This document shows, in pieces, positions 7,747 to 15,607 of a stretch of DNA of 17,761 bases. Source of the DNA: Sphingomonadales bacterium (GTDB lineage Bacteria > Pseudomonadota > Alphaproteobacteria > Sphingomonadales > Sphingomonadaceae); NCBI GenBank assembly GCA_027489295.1, contig JAIYAA010000055.1, positions 1 through 17,761 of the forward strand. Direction: 5' to 3'. Below the pieces are notes generated by a model. The model searched no databases. It saw only the letters and a program-made list of their open reading frames with translations, and was not told the DNA's origin. Both the position numbers and the translations under genes were made by a program. The number at the start of each line of letters is the position of its first letter. The first letter of the stretch is position 1.

Positions 7747-8871
7747 GTGAACAGTTCAGAACGGTCTGGGAACGTTTTCGATCGTATCCGGAAACTTGGG
7801 CCGCTTTTCTTCGCTCTCGTCGTGATCCCGGTGTCGGCGGCTGTCCTCTACTTTCTGTTCTTCGCATCGGACATCTACGTCTCGGAATCGAGCTATGTGG
7901 TAAGAAGTCCAGATTCGCCGAAGATAAGCGGACTCGGCATGATTCTCAACACCGGCTTGACTTCCGGCAACGACGAAAGCGCCACCGCTGCGAACGCATA
8001 CATGGAATCTCGGGACGCGTTGCAGTTTCTCAACCGAGGAGATTTCATCAAAAAGGCCTATAGTGCCCCCGGCATTTCGGTATTCGATCGTTTCAACCCG
8101 CTTGGGCTGGCTGCGACCAATGAGGATCTTTACGCGTATCTTCGGAAGCGTGTTCGGATCGAGCACGACCGTTCGACGTCCATCACAACCGTAACCGTGA
8201 GCGCGTATAATGCGAGGGACGCGCAGAAGATCAACCAGATGCTGGTCCAACAGGCGGAGGCTGTGATCAACACGTTGAATACCCGCGCGCGTACTGACCT
8301 TATCGGTGTCGCGCAGCGTGAGGCACAAGCTGCACAGGACCGGCTGCGTAAATCCTCCGTTGCGCTTGCAACGTTCAGAAATCGCGAACGCATTATCGAT
8401 CCGGAGCGGCAGGCCAGCGCCAGTATCCAGCTTATGTCGAAGCTTCAGGGTGACCTCGTCACCGCGCAAGCCCAATATTCCGAGCTATCCTCTATCGCGC
8501 CGCGAAATCCGCAACTCCAGGAGATCCGCTTCCGCATCGAGGCGCTGAAAGCGGCGCTTGACGATGAGCGCTCGAAGCTGGCTGGCGGCGGTAACTCGAT
8601 CGCTTCCACCGGCATAGAATATCAGCGGCTGACATTGGATAACACGCTTGCCGAGAAAGAGCTCGCTCTTGCCCTCAACAATTTGCAAGAAGCCCGTAAT
8701 TCGGCATCGAAGAAGCAATCCTATATTGAAGCGCTCGCGCAGCCGAGCTTGCCGGACAAGCCCGATGGCCCCAAGCGCATTCGTGGTATTCTGGCGACCA
8801 TCATTATTAGTATGATTGTGTGGGGGCTGGCGAAGGTGTTGGTCGCCGGTATTCGCGAGCATCAGGACTAA
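7747..8871 (+). CDS. kpsE: Capsule export inner-membrane protein, KpsE/CtrB/BexC type
   Basis: A polysaccharide co-polymerase of the class lacking a kinase domain (PCP-3), which spans the periplasm between the ABC transporter and the outer-membrane channel. From the GTG at 7747 it has 374 residues, the normal size. An N-terminal membrane helix (about 17-40, LFFALVVIPVSAAVLYFLFF) is followed by a large periplasmic part with long helical stretches (about 170-330, rich in Ala, Gln, Leu and Arg). A Pro-rich segment (SLPDKPDGPKR) then leads into a second membrane helix (about 345-367) and a short cytosolic tail. The permease gene starts six bases after the stop. The start is uncertain because GTG 7690 and ATG 7693 would add 19 or 18 residues. 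Confidence 0.9.
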   Translation: MNSSERSGNVFDRIRKLGPLFFALVVIPVSAAVLYFLFFASDIYVSESSYVVRSPDSPKISGLGMILNTGLTSGNDESATAANAYMESRDALQFLNRGDFIKKAYSAPGISVFDRFNPLGLAATNEDLYAYLRKRVRIEHDRSTSITTVTVSAYNARDAQKINQMLVQQAEAVINTLNTRARTDLIGVAQREAQAAQDRLRKSSVALATFRNRERIIDPERQASASIQLMSKLQGDLVTAQAQYSELSSIAPRNPQLQEIRFRIEALKAALDDERSKLAGGGNSIASTGIEYQRLTLDNTLAEKELALALNNLQEARNSASKKQSYIEALAQPSLPDKPDGPKRIRGILATIIISMIVWGLAKVLVAGIREHQD

Positions 8872-8877
8872 GCGAGA

Positions 8878-9657
8878 ATGGCTTTTTATGGCAGCAGTTT
8901 TGTCCGCTCGCTGCACATCCAGCGTCGGGTCATTTTTGCCCTCTTGATACGTGAAATTCTGACGCGCTACGGCAGGCATAATATCGGATTTCTATGGCTG
9001 TTTGTAGAGCCGGTTGTGTTCACGGTGGGCGTAACGGCGTTATGGACCGCGACCAAAGCTATGCATGGTGCGGACATTCCGATCGAGGCCTTTGCACTAA
9101 CCGGCTATTCCAGCATTCTTGTTTGGCGTAATATGCCAGCGCGCTGTATTTTTGCGGCGACGATCAATGAATCATTGATGCATCACAATAATGTTCGCGC
9201 AGTCGACATTTATATTTCGAGGATATTGCTTGAAGCGATTGGGGCGACGGCGTCGTTCCTGCTTCTCGCGACGGTATTCATCCTGATCGGTTGGATGGCG
9301 CCGCCCGAAGATATCTTGAAGGTTGCGGCTGGTTGGGGTCTTCTGATCTGGTTCGGTGGTACGTTTGCACTGCTGTTGGGAACGCTATCGGAGAGGTATG
9401 ACATCGTCGAAAAGCTATGGCATCCGATGTCTTACCTTCTTTTCCCGTTCTCGGGTGCTGCCTTCTTCGTGGATGCAATGCCCAAGGTTGTGCAGCCCTA
9501 CATTCTTATTTTGCCGCAGGTTCACGGCGTTGAACTTATGCGGGATGGCTTTTTTGGCTCGAAAGTACATGCGCATTATGACGTCGCTTATGTGTTGATT
9601 TTTGGGATCGTCGCGTTGTTCATGGCGCTGGTGCACATTCGTAGAATATCGAATTGA
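8878..9657 (+). CDS. kpsM: Capsule ABC transporter permease, KpsM/CtrC/BexB type
   Basis: A 259-residue integral inner-membrane protein of the ABC-2 family. The amphipathic start (about 10-30, with LLIREILTRYGRHNIGFLW as the coupling-helix signature) is followed by about six membrane segments, for example near 40-56, 115-140, 150-170, 185-200 and 235-255. The length matches KpsM/CtrC (about 258-265). It pairs with the KpsT-type ATPase at 13416-14075, although the two genes are separated here by about 3.8 kb, whereas kpsM and kpsT are adjacent in most group 2 capsule loci. AGGA at 8864-8867 inside the end of the preceding gene is the likely binding site. Confidence 0.92.
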   Translation: MAFYGSSFVRSLHIQRRVIFALLIREILTRYGRHNIGFLWLFVEPVVFTVGVTALWTATKAMHGADIPIEAFALTGYSSILVWRNMPARCIFAATINESLMHHNNVRAVDIYISRILLEAIGATASFLLLATVFILIGWMAPPEDILKVAAGWGLLIWFGGTFALLLGTLSERYDIVEKLWHPMSYLLFPFSGAAFFVDAMPKVVQPYILILPQVHGVELMRDGFFGSKVHAHYDVAYVLIFGIVALFMALVHIRRISN

Positions 9658-9681
9658 GCGTAACCGCTGGGGGTTGATCGC

Positions 9682-9933
9682 ATGGCAAACAGAAAAAATA
9701 ATCTTCATGACATGATATTGAACGCCCTAAAAAGACAAGAGCCCGAAAAGGACGTACCTGTGCAGATTGTGAAGAAAGCTGAGACCGCCGAAAGAGGAAC
9801 GCTGACCCTTCTTGATCATCAACTGATCGGCCTTATCGAACTCATGGATCGCCGAATCGCGACGCTGGAAGGTGAGTTCTGGCTCCTTTCGTCCAAGTTG
9901 GGAGCGGCGGGGGAAGCTGGAGGCGATTCGTGA
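9682..9933 (+). CDS. Small helical protein of unknown function (83 aa)
   Basis: An 83-residue hydrophilic protein with no signal peptide or membrane segment. Residues 1-40 are charged and probably flexible. Residues about 41-72 (LTLLDHQLIGLIELMDRR and the following 13 residues) have leucine/isoleucine spacing suitable for an amphipathic helix or coiled coil. It has a good start with GGGGG at 9669-9673 eight bases before the ATG, and it is followed by another tiny ORF through a four-base GTGA overlap. Its place directly after the permease suggests a role at the export complex or in organising glycosyltransferases, but that is conjecture. I do not recognise a family. Confidence 0.6.
   Translation: MANRKNNLHDMILNALKRQEPEKDVPVQIVKKAETAERGTLTLLDHQLIGLIELMDRRIATLEGEFWLLSSKLGAAGEAGGDS
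9919..9923 (+). promoter_or_regulatory. Strong Shine-Dalgarno for the 52-aa ORF
   Basis: GGAGG lies six bases before the GTG at 9930, inside the end of the 83-residue ORF. Together with the GTGA stop/start overlap it is the main evidence that the 52-residue ORF is translated and coupled to its neighbour. Confidence 0.6.
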
Positions 9934-10088
9934 CGCAAAATCTTGGCGATGTCTTTTTGGATCGCGCCGTGCTGTTAGAATTATTGAATAGGCAGCGTGA
10001 CCGCGTTGAGCGCCTGGAGGCGCAATTACGGGACTTGCGAGCGCGGGCTGAGTGCGTCGGTTTCGGCGATGGCCGTAAAGATACTTAA
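9930..10088 (+). CDS. Small coiled-coil-like protein of unknown function (52 aa)
   Basis: A GTG-started frame of 52 residues ending in TAA at 10086-10088. The GTG overlaps the TGA of the preceding gene (GTGA, 9930-9933), and GGAGG lies six bases upstream, so translation looks coupled and real. Residues 9-40 (FLDRAVLLELLNRQRDRVER, then LEAQLRDLRARA) form an uninterrupted charged helix with leucines in heptad-like spacing. The last ten residues are polar. It has no cysteines beyond one near the end, no signal peptide and no membrane helix. It resembles the 83-residue neighbour in having one amphipathic helix. No family is recognised, and a structural or adaptor role is only a guess. Confidence 0.55.
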   Translation: MTQNLGDVFLDRAVLLELLNRQRDRVERLEAQLRDLRARAECVGFGDGRKDT

Positions 10089-10117
10089 TCTTCTTTATAT
10101 TCCAAGGGGGGCTTCGG

Positions 10118-11983
10118 GTGGAGCGCATCTACGTCGTATCGGTCATGGATCCGAAGAACCTGTGGTGTCGGAATCACACCCTGCTCATGGCGCGGGCCAT
10201 GTGCGAGCAATATGACGTTTCCATCCTAACCAATGGATCGTGGCCCCTAGAAGCAAGCGAGATCGCATTTTTTCCAGCTGGCCGTGCGCCAAAGGTGCTC
10301 GATATATACGAGTATTTCGCAAGGTCGTGGAAAAGCAGCGACTTCATCCTGTATCAGTTGGCAAATAACGATAATTTCCACTGGATTGCAGAATGTTTTA
10401 TTCGCCGGCCGGGCGCGGTATTGATGCATGACATCAGCTTGTTTTGGTTGTTGTCAAAGGTAACGGGCTTGTCTCAGACCTTCGTCGAAGAAGAGGTCGG
10501 GATCGCTGAGGGCATCATGCTCAAGCAGTCATTCGATTGGGATAGCATCAAGCTCGCTATGTTGGGCGTGCACGGAGCCTATTTTAATCGTTCGATACTT
10601 CAATACGCGACGGGAATTATAACGCACTCGCCGTACCAAGCGAGTGTTTTTGCTAAGAAATTTCCTGATGTCCCGGTTAGCAATATCGCGCTGGTGCCCA
10701 ATTTTCTGCATCAGATCGAAACCGTCGACCAGCGGGATGGCATTGAAGATATGCGCAGGGAGCATGACGTGCCCCCTGGTACAGTCGTTTTGGGGGTTAT
10801 GGGCTTCCAGGCTTTTCATAAGCGACTGCCGGAGTTGCTCGCCGCTATCTGCGATTTGGATCCCGACACGAAATTCAAGGTTTTCCTGATTGGCAAGTGG
10901 GACGAGCAGGTGCGCAAAGACTGTGACGCGTCCCTGCGCGTGTTGGACGAACGCGGCTGGTCGTCGGTCGTGGACCGCTATGTACCGGAAGCGGAGCTCG
11001 AGGCCTATATCGCGATGTGCGACATCGTCGCCAACTTTCGGTACCCGACGGCGGGTGAGAGCAGTGGCATAGCGTGTCAGGCGCTCTCTATGGGCGTACC
11101 TTTGCTGGTCAACACGATCGGGTCATTTGTTGATCTGCCCGAGCAGAGCGTGATCCGCGTACCCTTCGCACCTGACGGAAACGATAAGGCGGTGATTGCG
11201 GAGGCACTCCGTCAACTGCTGTCGAACCCAAATGTCTTGCGCGAAAAGCAGATGGGCGCGCGCGGCAACGTTTTCTATTATCGTATGCCTCGCTATCAGA
11301 GCGAATATGTAGACATCATTGCTGAGCAGCGTGAAGGCTATAGCGAGCGGCTTGCTCGCAAGACACAATCGATAGCGATCCGGTGGGAAAATGATGGGTG
11401 GAGGAATGATGGCCGCAGCATGAATGCATCCGTGGCTGTTATTTTCGATGAATTCGGGAACGGCGTCGTTTTCGAAAATCCGCTGTACGATGGCCCCGAA
11501 ATCTTGAATGTCTTCGAATCTGCGTTTGCATCAGCTCGGCGCGCCGTCCGGGACAGGTTGGCATTTGTCGAGCAAACTGCGCTGGCAGAAGGTGGGACAT
11601 TGTTCAACATCTTCGATAGCTCGATTGATTTCTCGAGTTTATCTTTCGTCGCAGTCGCACGGAATACGTTGGGCGAAGGCCGAGGGTCGTCCGCGCTGAT
11701 GGAGAGACTCCGAGGGCTCCAGGTGGGCGCTCGAATTTGTATTCAGCGTGAGGTTACCGAGATTATTGCAATGTCGGATCGCGCCTCCAGCTATGTCGCC
11801 GGGGAAGTTCCAGCCAACTACCTAAAGCTATTGCTTTCCAAGATGAAGTACCCGGCTGAAATCGGTATGTACCGGTACGGTTTTCACGGGGTAAGCGACT
11901 TCAGCATGCACGGTCGGAATTATGTCATCCTTCGTAAGGGCCACGCTGATCGGTCGCCTGGAACGAGCCTGCTCACCGCCTAG
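10118..11983 (+). CDS. GT4-like glycosyltransferase with an unrecognised C-terminal extension
   Basis: A cytosolic GT-B enzyme of 621 residues, whereas typical GT4 proteins have 350-420. The start is a GTG at 10118 with AAGGGG at 10104-10109. The N-terminal half (about 1-200) is the acceptor-binding domain. The donor half contains VLGVMGFQAFHKRLPELL (about 225-245), a DIVANFRYPTAGESSG stretch with Glu314 of the GESSG motif, and ALSMGVPLLV just after it, the usual nucleotide-sugar-binding part of GT4. From about residue 420 the sequence leaves the GT fold; that extension contains VIFDEFGNGVVFENPLYDG and ends in a region rich in aromatic and basic residues. I do not recognise it. The enzyme probably builds the heptose-containing repeat unit. 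Donor and linkage cannot be told from sequence. Confidence 0.82.
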   Translation: MERIYVVSVMDPKNLWCRNHTLLMARAMCEQYDVSILTNGSWPLEASEIAFFPAGRAPKVLDIYEYFARSWKSSDFILYQLANNDNFHWIAECFIRRPGAVLMHDISLFWLLSKVTGLSQTFVEEEVGIAEGIMLKQSFDWDSIKLAMLGVHGAYFNRSILQYATGIITHSPYQASVFAKKFPDVPVSNIALVPNFLHQIETVDQRDGIEDMRREHDVPPGTVVLGVMGFQAFHKRLPELLAAICDLDPDTKFKVFLIGKWDEQVRKDCDASLRVLDERGWSSVVDRYVPEAELEAYIAMCDIVANFRYPTAGESSGIACQALSMGVPLLVNTIGSFVDLPEQSVIRVPFAPDGNDKAVIAEALRQLLSNPNVLREKQMGARGNVFYYRMPRYQSEYVDIIAEQREGYSERLARKTQSIAIRWENDGWRNDGRSMNASVAVIFDEFGNGVVFENPLYDGPEILNVFESAFASARRAVRDRLAFVEQTALAEGGTLFNIFDSSIDFSSLSFVAVARNTLGEGRGSSALMERLRGLQVGARICIQREVTEIIAMSDRASSYVAGEVPANYLKLLLSKMKYPAEIGMYRYGFHGVSDFSMHGRNYVILRKGHADRSPGTSLLTA

Positions 11984-12169
11984 GGGGAGCGCTGGCGTGC
12001 AAATGTGGCCCATCCGGCGGTCGGGCTTGCGGCGAGGATTTGGTAATTCAGCTGGTTGCGGCGCTGCTCGGCGCGTTTTCGTTGCTGAGTTCGGCTGCGG
12101 CCGCTACCATATGGTCGCTAACACCACGCACGGTTGCATTCGGATTATCATGTTGTGAGGATTGATATT

Positions 12170-13333
12170 TTGCGGAGGACGACACCCTTCTCGCGGCATC
12201 GGCGCGCGACGATTATGTCCGTGTCTCTACTCGTTCTTTCCGCTTGCGCGACGCTGCCGTCCGGCGGTCCTTCGTCGCGTGCGATCGCGCGGTGTCAAAA
12301 TTGCGCCGTCGGTGACAGCCGAATCACGTTGGTCGACTTGACCGCGCCCATCGTCTCGCGCGCGGCGGAGTCGAACCAGACTGCGACCTTTGCTGAGCGC
12401 TTAGGCGATGGGGAGGTTGCCAGTGCTGCGCTGAAGCGCGGAGACATCGTAAATATTGAAATTTGGGAAGCTCCGCCGGCCGTGCTTTTCGGCGGCGGTC
12501 TGGCGAACATTGGCAGCGGGGCCAGCGCTGGCAGGAACTCGGTTACCCTTGAGCAGATGATCGACAACGATGGTCGAATCATGGTGCCATTTGCTGGGCG
12601 CCTGCTCGCGGCCGGGAAGACACCTGTTCAACTCGGAAGCGCGATCGATGCCAGCCTGGCTGGAAAGGCGCATGATCCCCAGACCGTTGTGCGGGTGACG
12701 CGAGCGTCCTCGTCGAGCGTCACGGTCATTGGCGAAGTCGCAAGCAGCACGCGAGTGCCGCTCACTCCCAAGGGTGAGCGTCTGCTCGACGCGCTGGCCG
12801 CGGCGGGTGGAACACGTCAGGCCGTCGGGCGAATGACGCTTCAGATAACACGCGGGGCGACGGTGGCGACCATGCCGCTCGAGGCGGTTATTGCTGATCC
12901 GCATCAGAATATCCGGATGCAGTCGGATGACGTACTTACCGCAATCTACCAGCCATTCAGCTTTACTTCGCTCGGCGCGACCGGCAAGAATGAAGAGGTT
13001 CAGTTCGAGGCTACCGGGATCACGCTTTCGCAAGCCCTCGGTCGGGTATCGGGCTTGCAGGATATGCGCGCCGATATTCGTGGTGTGTTCGTATTTCGGA
13101 TGGAGGCACCTCAAGTCATCGATCCAACTTCGACCGCGAAGACTCTGATGCCGGTTATTTATCGAATTGATTTGCACGATCCTTCAATGTTCTTCTTGGC
13201 GCAGCGCTTTCCGATCCGGAACAAGGACATACTTTATGTGTCCAATGCGCCACTTGCGGACGTTCAGAAATTTGTTAGCGTTATAGCATCGTCAATTCTG
13301 CCTGTTGCTACGACAGCGGCAGTCATTCCTTGA
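12170..13333 (+). CDS. Outer-membrane polysaccharide export lipoprotein, Wza/CtrA/BexD type
   Basis: The outer-membrane channel that completes the trans-envelope export path with the KpsE-type protein. From the TTG at 12170 it has 387 residues, close to CtrA (about 390). A signal peptide with basic residues (RRTTPFSRHRR) and a hydrophobic run ends in the lipobox LSAC, with Cys26 as the lipidated residue. The Poly_export domain follows (about 80-190, with LKRGDIVNIEIWEAP and DGRIMVPFAG), then SLBB-like repeats (GEVASSTRVPLTPKGERLLDAL and FRMEAP). The start is uncertain. The ATG at 12215 would leave too short a signal peptide, while GTG 12155 and TTG 12134 lack a binding site. GAGG at 12157-12160 favours TTG 12170. 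The 186-base gap after the glycosyltransferase may hold a promoter, but none is clear. Confidence 0.88.
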   Translation: MRRTTPFSRHRRATIMSVSLLVLSACATLPSGGPSSRAIARCQNCAVGDSRITLVDLTAPIVSRAAESNQTATFAERLGDGEVASAALKRGDIVNIEIWEAPPAVLFGGGLANIGSGASAGRNSVTLEQMIDNDGRIMVPFAGRLLAAGKTPVQLGSAIDASLAGKAHDPQTVVRVTRASSSSVTVIGEVASSTRVPLTPKGERLLDALAAAGGTRQAVGRMTLQITRGATVATMPLEAVIADPHQNIRMQSDDVLTAIYQPFSFTSLGATGKNEEVQFEATGITLSQALGRVSGLQDMRADIRGVFVFRMEAPQVIDPTSTAKTLMPVIYRIDLHDPSMFFLAQRFPIRNKDILYVSNAPLADVQKFVSVIASSILPVATTAAVIP

Positions 13334-13376
13334 TTATCGTTGCAGGGCACACGAAGTGCGTGAGGTTCACATCAGT

Positions 13377-13391
13377 CCCCTCTTGGAGGGG
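13377..13391 (+). repeat. Tight hairpin holding a GGAGGGG sequence
   Basis: CCCCTC (13377-13382), a TTG loop and GAGGGG (13386-13391) form a perfect six-base stem 24 bases before the KpsT-type ATG. It has no T tract, so it is not a normal terminator. GGAGGGG (13385-13391) would be a strong ribosome binding site for a TTG at 13402, which opens a five-codon frame (ending at 13419) that overlaps the ATPase start as ATGA. The ATPase itself has no good binding site of its own. Confidence 0.4.
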
Positions 13392-13415
13392 TAAAATCGA
13401 TTTGTCGGACGCAAG

Positions 13416-14075
13416 ATGATCGAACTGCAATCTGTTTCAAAGAAGTATCTGACTAGGACCGGTCCCAAGACAGTCCTCCGAGATTTGAATCTAATAATCA
13501 ATCCGTCCGAAAAAGTCGGTATTCTCGGACGGAATGGCGCTGGTAAGTCAACTCTTATTCGGCTTGTGAGTGGTGCGGAGCGACCTACATCTGGCCGTAT
13601 CCTTCGCAACATGTCCGTTTCGTGGCCGTTGGCTTTTGGCGGCGCTTTTCAGTCTGCCTTGACTGGTGCTGATAATATCCGATTCATTTGTCGAGTCTAT
13701 GGGGTCAGCATCGAAGACAAGATAGAAATCGTCAATGATTTCGCGGAGCTCGGCCAGTATCTATATGAGCCATTGAAGAACTATTCTTCTGGCATGATGG
13801 CGCGGTTGGCGTTCGGGATATCTATGGCGGTAGACTTCGACTGCTTTCTTATCGATGAAGTCGTTGCGGTTGGTGACGCGCGGTTTCAGGAAAAGTCTAA
13901 AACTGAACTTTTTGAGAAACGTGGGCATAAGTCGATGATTATAGTGTCGCATGATGCCCAGTTCGTGAGAGAGCATTGTCACCGCGTCTATGTACTCGAA
14001 AAGGGTGCCATCAATGGCTTTGATGACATGGATGAGGCGTACCACTTTTATCATCGTGTTCTGAATTTAGAGTAG
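13416..14075 (+). CDS. kpsT: Capsule ABC transporter ATP-binding protein, KpsT/CtrD/BexA type
   Basis: A 219-residue cytosolic ATPase of exactly the KpsT/CtrD length. Walker A is GRNGAGKST (38-46), the signature loop is YSSGM (123-127), Walker B is CFLIDE (143-148) with a VAVGD D-loop region after it, and the switch histidine is in VSHD (His179). [18 protein letters not shown] (67-84) is the Q-loop region characteristic of polysaccharide exporters. It should energise the KpsM-type permease at 8878-9657. The short C-terminus, lacking a carbohydrate-binding domain, groups it with capsule exporters rather than with O-antigen Wzt proteins of the binding-domain type. Confidence 0.93.
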   Translation: MIELQSVSKKYLTRTGPKTVLRDLNLIINPSEKVGILGRNGAGKSTLIRLVSGAERPTSGRILRNMSVSWPLAFGGAFQSALTGADNIRFICRVYGVSIEDKIEIVNDFAELGQYLYEPLKNYSSGMMARLAFGISMAVDFDCFLIDEVVAVGDARFQEKSKTELFEKRGHKSMIIVSHDAQFVREHCHRVYVLEKGAINGFDDMDEAYHFYHRVLNLE

Positions 14076-14155
14076 CGATCAGGTATCGAATCCAAAAACA
14101 AGTGCAGAATTGAAATCGGCGCGCTCTTTAGCTGCGACGTCAGGAGGCTGATAAA

Positions 14156-15598
14156 ATGAAGTTCAATCCCCTGCGAATGTACAGGGCGACGAAGCGGTTT
14201 TTTCGTGAAGCCCATTATTCGCTGATGGGGCACAGGGATCGAGAAATACGTCACGATATTAGCGAGCTCAGAGGCTCGATAGTAGCGATGAAGCTGGAGT
14301 CGTTCATTGATTCATGCGTAAATCCTGATTCATCTCCAAATGTTGCTGTCGTTACATGTTTACCACCCGATGAAACGGGTATTGCTCGCTTTTCCGAGAT
14401 CATGCTGGTCGAGGCAGCGATGCCTGTCGATATTTATACTGAATTTCAAGAATATAATAAACTGGTATATGCTATTGGCAGTGTAGTCGACAACATACCA
14501 GGCTCAAATATATACTCAATTGACCGAGTTATTATTAATCATCTAAAGAAAAAATATAATAAAATTGTATTTGTGATAGGTAATTCAGACCATAATATCG
14601 TGCTTTTGCGTGCGATGTGTGATTTCATTAAAGCGTTTGGTGCTCGTGATGTGTGGTGTTATCTGCACGACCCCACTTGCTTTAATGTTGTTCGGCGCGT
14701 GATGGGGCTTAGTGAGCGTCAGTTCGTTGAAACTTTGACCAAAATGCACGGAATGCGTCTTTCTGATTCATTGAATGGCGATCGGTACATTTTCGATCAT
14801 TTACTTGAGCAAGGAATTCATGGTCCGCGCGTGCTCACGCAGCAGATGGGTGTTCGTAATTTCATCGTTAACAGTTACGCTGCGCGAGATATTCTAATAG
14901 ATAATTGCGCGGACGGAATTGATGCGATTGAGGTGCTTTACCATCCTGTATTTGAACTCGAAAGCGGTGTTGTGATTCCTGATCAACCCTCGTCCCCCCT
15001 GACGGTGGGGACGTACGGGTGCCCCAGCAACATGAAGCACACGGATATGGTAATCCAAGCGTGTGAGATATTGATCGGCGAGGGAGTGGATTTGCGTCTC
15101 ATTATCTCAGGATATGAGGCGGAAACCTTTGCGGTGCGATTTTTTCATGGCCATTTACCAGGGTGGATATCTGTTTCTCACGCGGAAACTGAAGCTGAAT
15201 TCCAATCGCAAATGGCGAAATGTGATATAGCACTCCAGCTTCGTAAACGAAACACAGGTGAAAGCAGTGGTGTTATTCCGACGCTACTCAGAATGGGTAA
15301 GACGGTAATCACGTCTGCGATCGGCGCCTTTGGTGATTATGGCGATGCCGTCTTGTACTTTAAGGGTGATGCAAAAGATCTCGCTGCTATGCTGCGAGCC
15401 AGGCCTTTCGTGGATGCGGAGACGATTGTCCGATACGTCCTGGAGCATGATGCGGCGGCATTCGCGCGTCGGTTTACCGCAGTTCTTGGGGTGGCGGACT
15501 CGGTCCACACCGATCCTGTTAGCGACGGTGCTGTCGACGCGACGCGGACGGGGCCTCTAATTGCCGAAGCGAACGAGCGTTCGCAGATCACTTTATAA
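14156..15598 (+). CDS. GT4-like glycosyltransferase
   Basis: A 480-residue cytosolic GT-B glycosyltransferase. The ATG has an excellent AGGAGG (14142-14147) eight bases upstream. An N-terminal basic stretch (1-60) may contact the membrane. VAVVTCLPPDETGIARFS opens the acceptor domain in the way typical of GT4 enzymes, VGTYGCPSNMKHTDMVI starts the donor half, and CDIALQLRKRNTGESSG with Glu369 is the nucleotide-sugar motif, followed by TLLRMGKTVITSAIGAFGDY. It shares the GESSG motif with the 621-residue enzyme, so the two may be related. The segment around 14430-14600 is strikingly AT-rich; I count 13 G or C in the 60 bases from 14521. This suggests mosaic origin. Donor sugar is unknown. Its stop almost touches the next gene (AAGGA binding site overlapping the TAA). 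Confidence 0.85.
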   Translation: MKFNPLRMYRATKRFFREAHYSLMGHRDREIRHDISELRGSIVAMKLESFIDSCVNPDSSPNVAVVTCLPPDETGIARFSEIMLVEAAMPVDIYTEFQEYNKLVYAIGSVVDNIPGSNIYSIDRVIINHLKKKYNKIVFVIGNSDHNIVLLRAMCDFIKAFGARDVWCYLHDPTCFNVVRRVMGLSERQFVETLTKMHGMRLSDSLNGDRYIFDHLLEQGIHGPRVLTQQMGVRNFIVNSYAARDILIDNCADGIDAIEVLYHPVFELESGVVIPDQPSSPLTVGTYGCPSNMKHTDMVIQACEILIGEGVDLRLIISGYEAETFAVRFFHGHLPGWISVSHAETEAEFQSQMAKCDIALQLRKRNTGESSGVIPTLLRMGKTVITSAIGAFGDYGDAVLYFKGDAKDLAAMLRARPFVDAETIVRYVLEHDAAAFARRFTAVLGVADSVHTDPVSDGAVDATRTGPLIAEANERSQITL

Positions 15599-15607
15599 GG
15601 ACGAATA

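Noticed and set aside
7756..8475. A 239-codon - strand frame opposite the KpsE-type gene
   Set aside because: The + strand product has membrane helices and family features, while the - strand translation is basic, lacks motifs and has no binding site.
12089..12117. Possible promoter, TTGCTG with a 17-base spacer and TACCAT, upstream of the outer-membrane export gene
   Set aside because: The -35 matches consensus at only three of six positions and the -10 at four, which is expected by chance in a gap of this size.
12401..13177. A 258-codon - strand frame opposite the Wza/CtrA-type gene
   Set aside because: The + strand has a lipobox and Poly_export features. The antisense product is low-information and arginine-rich.
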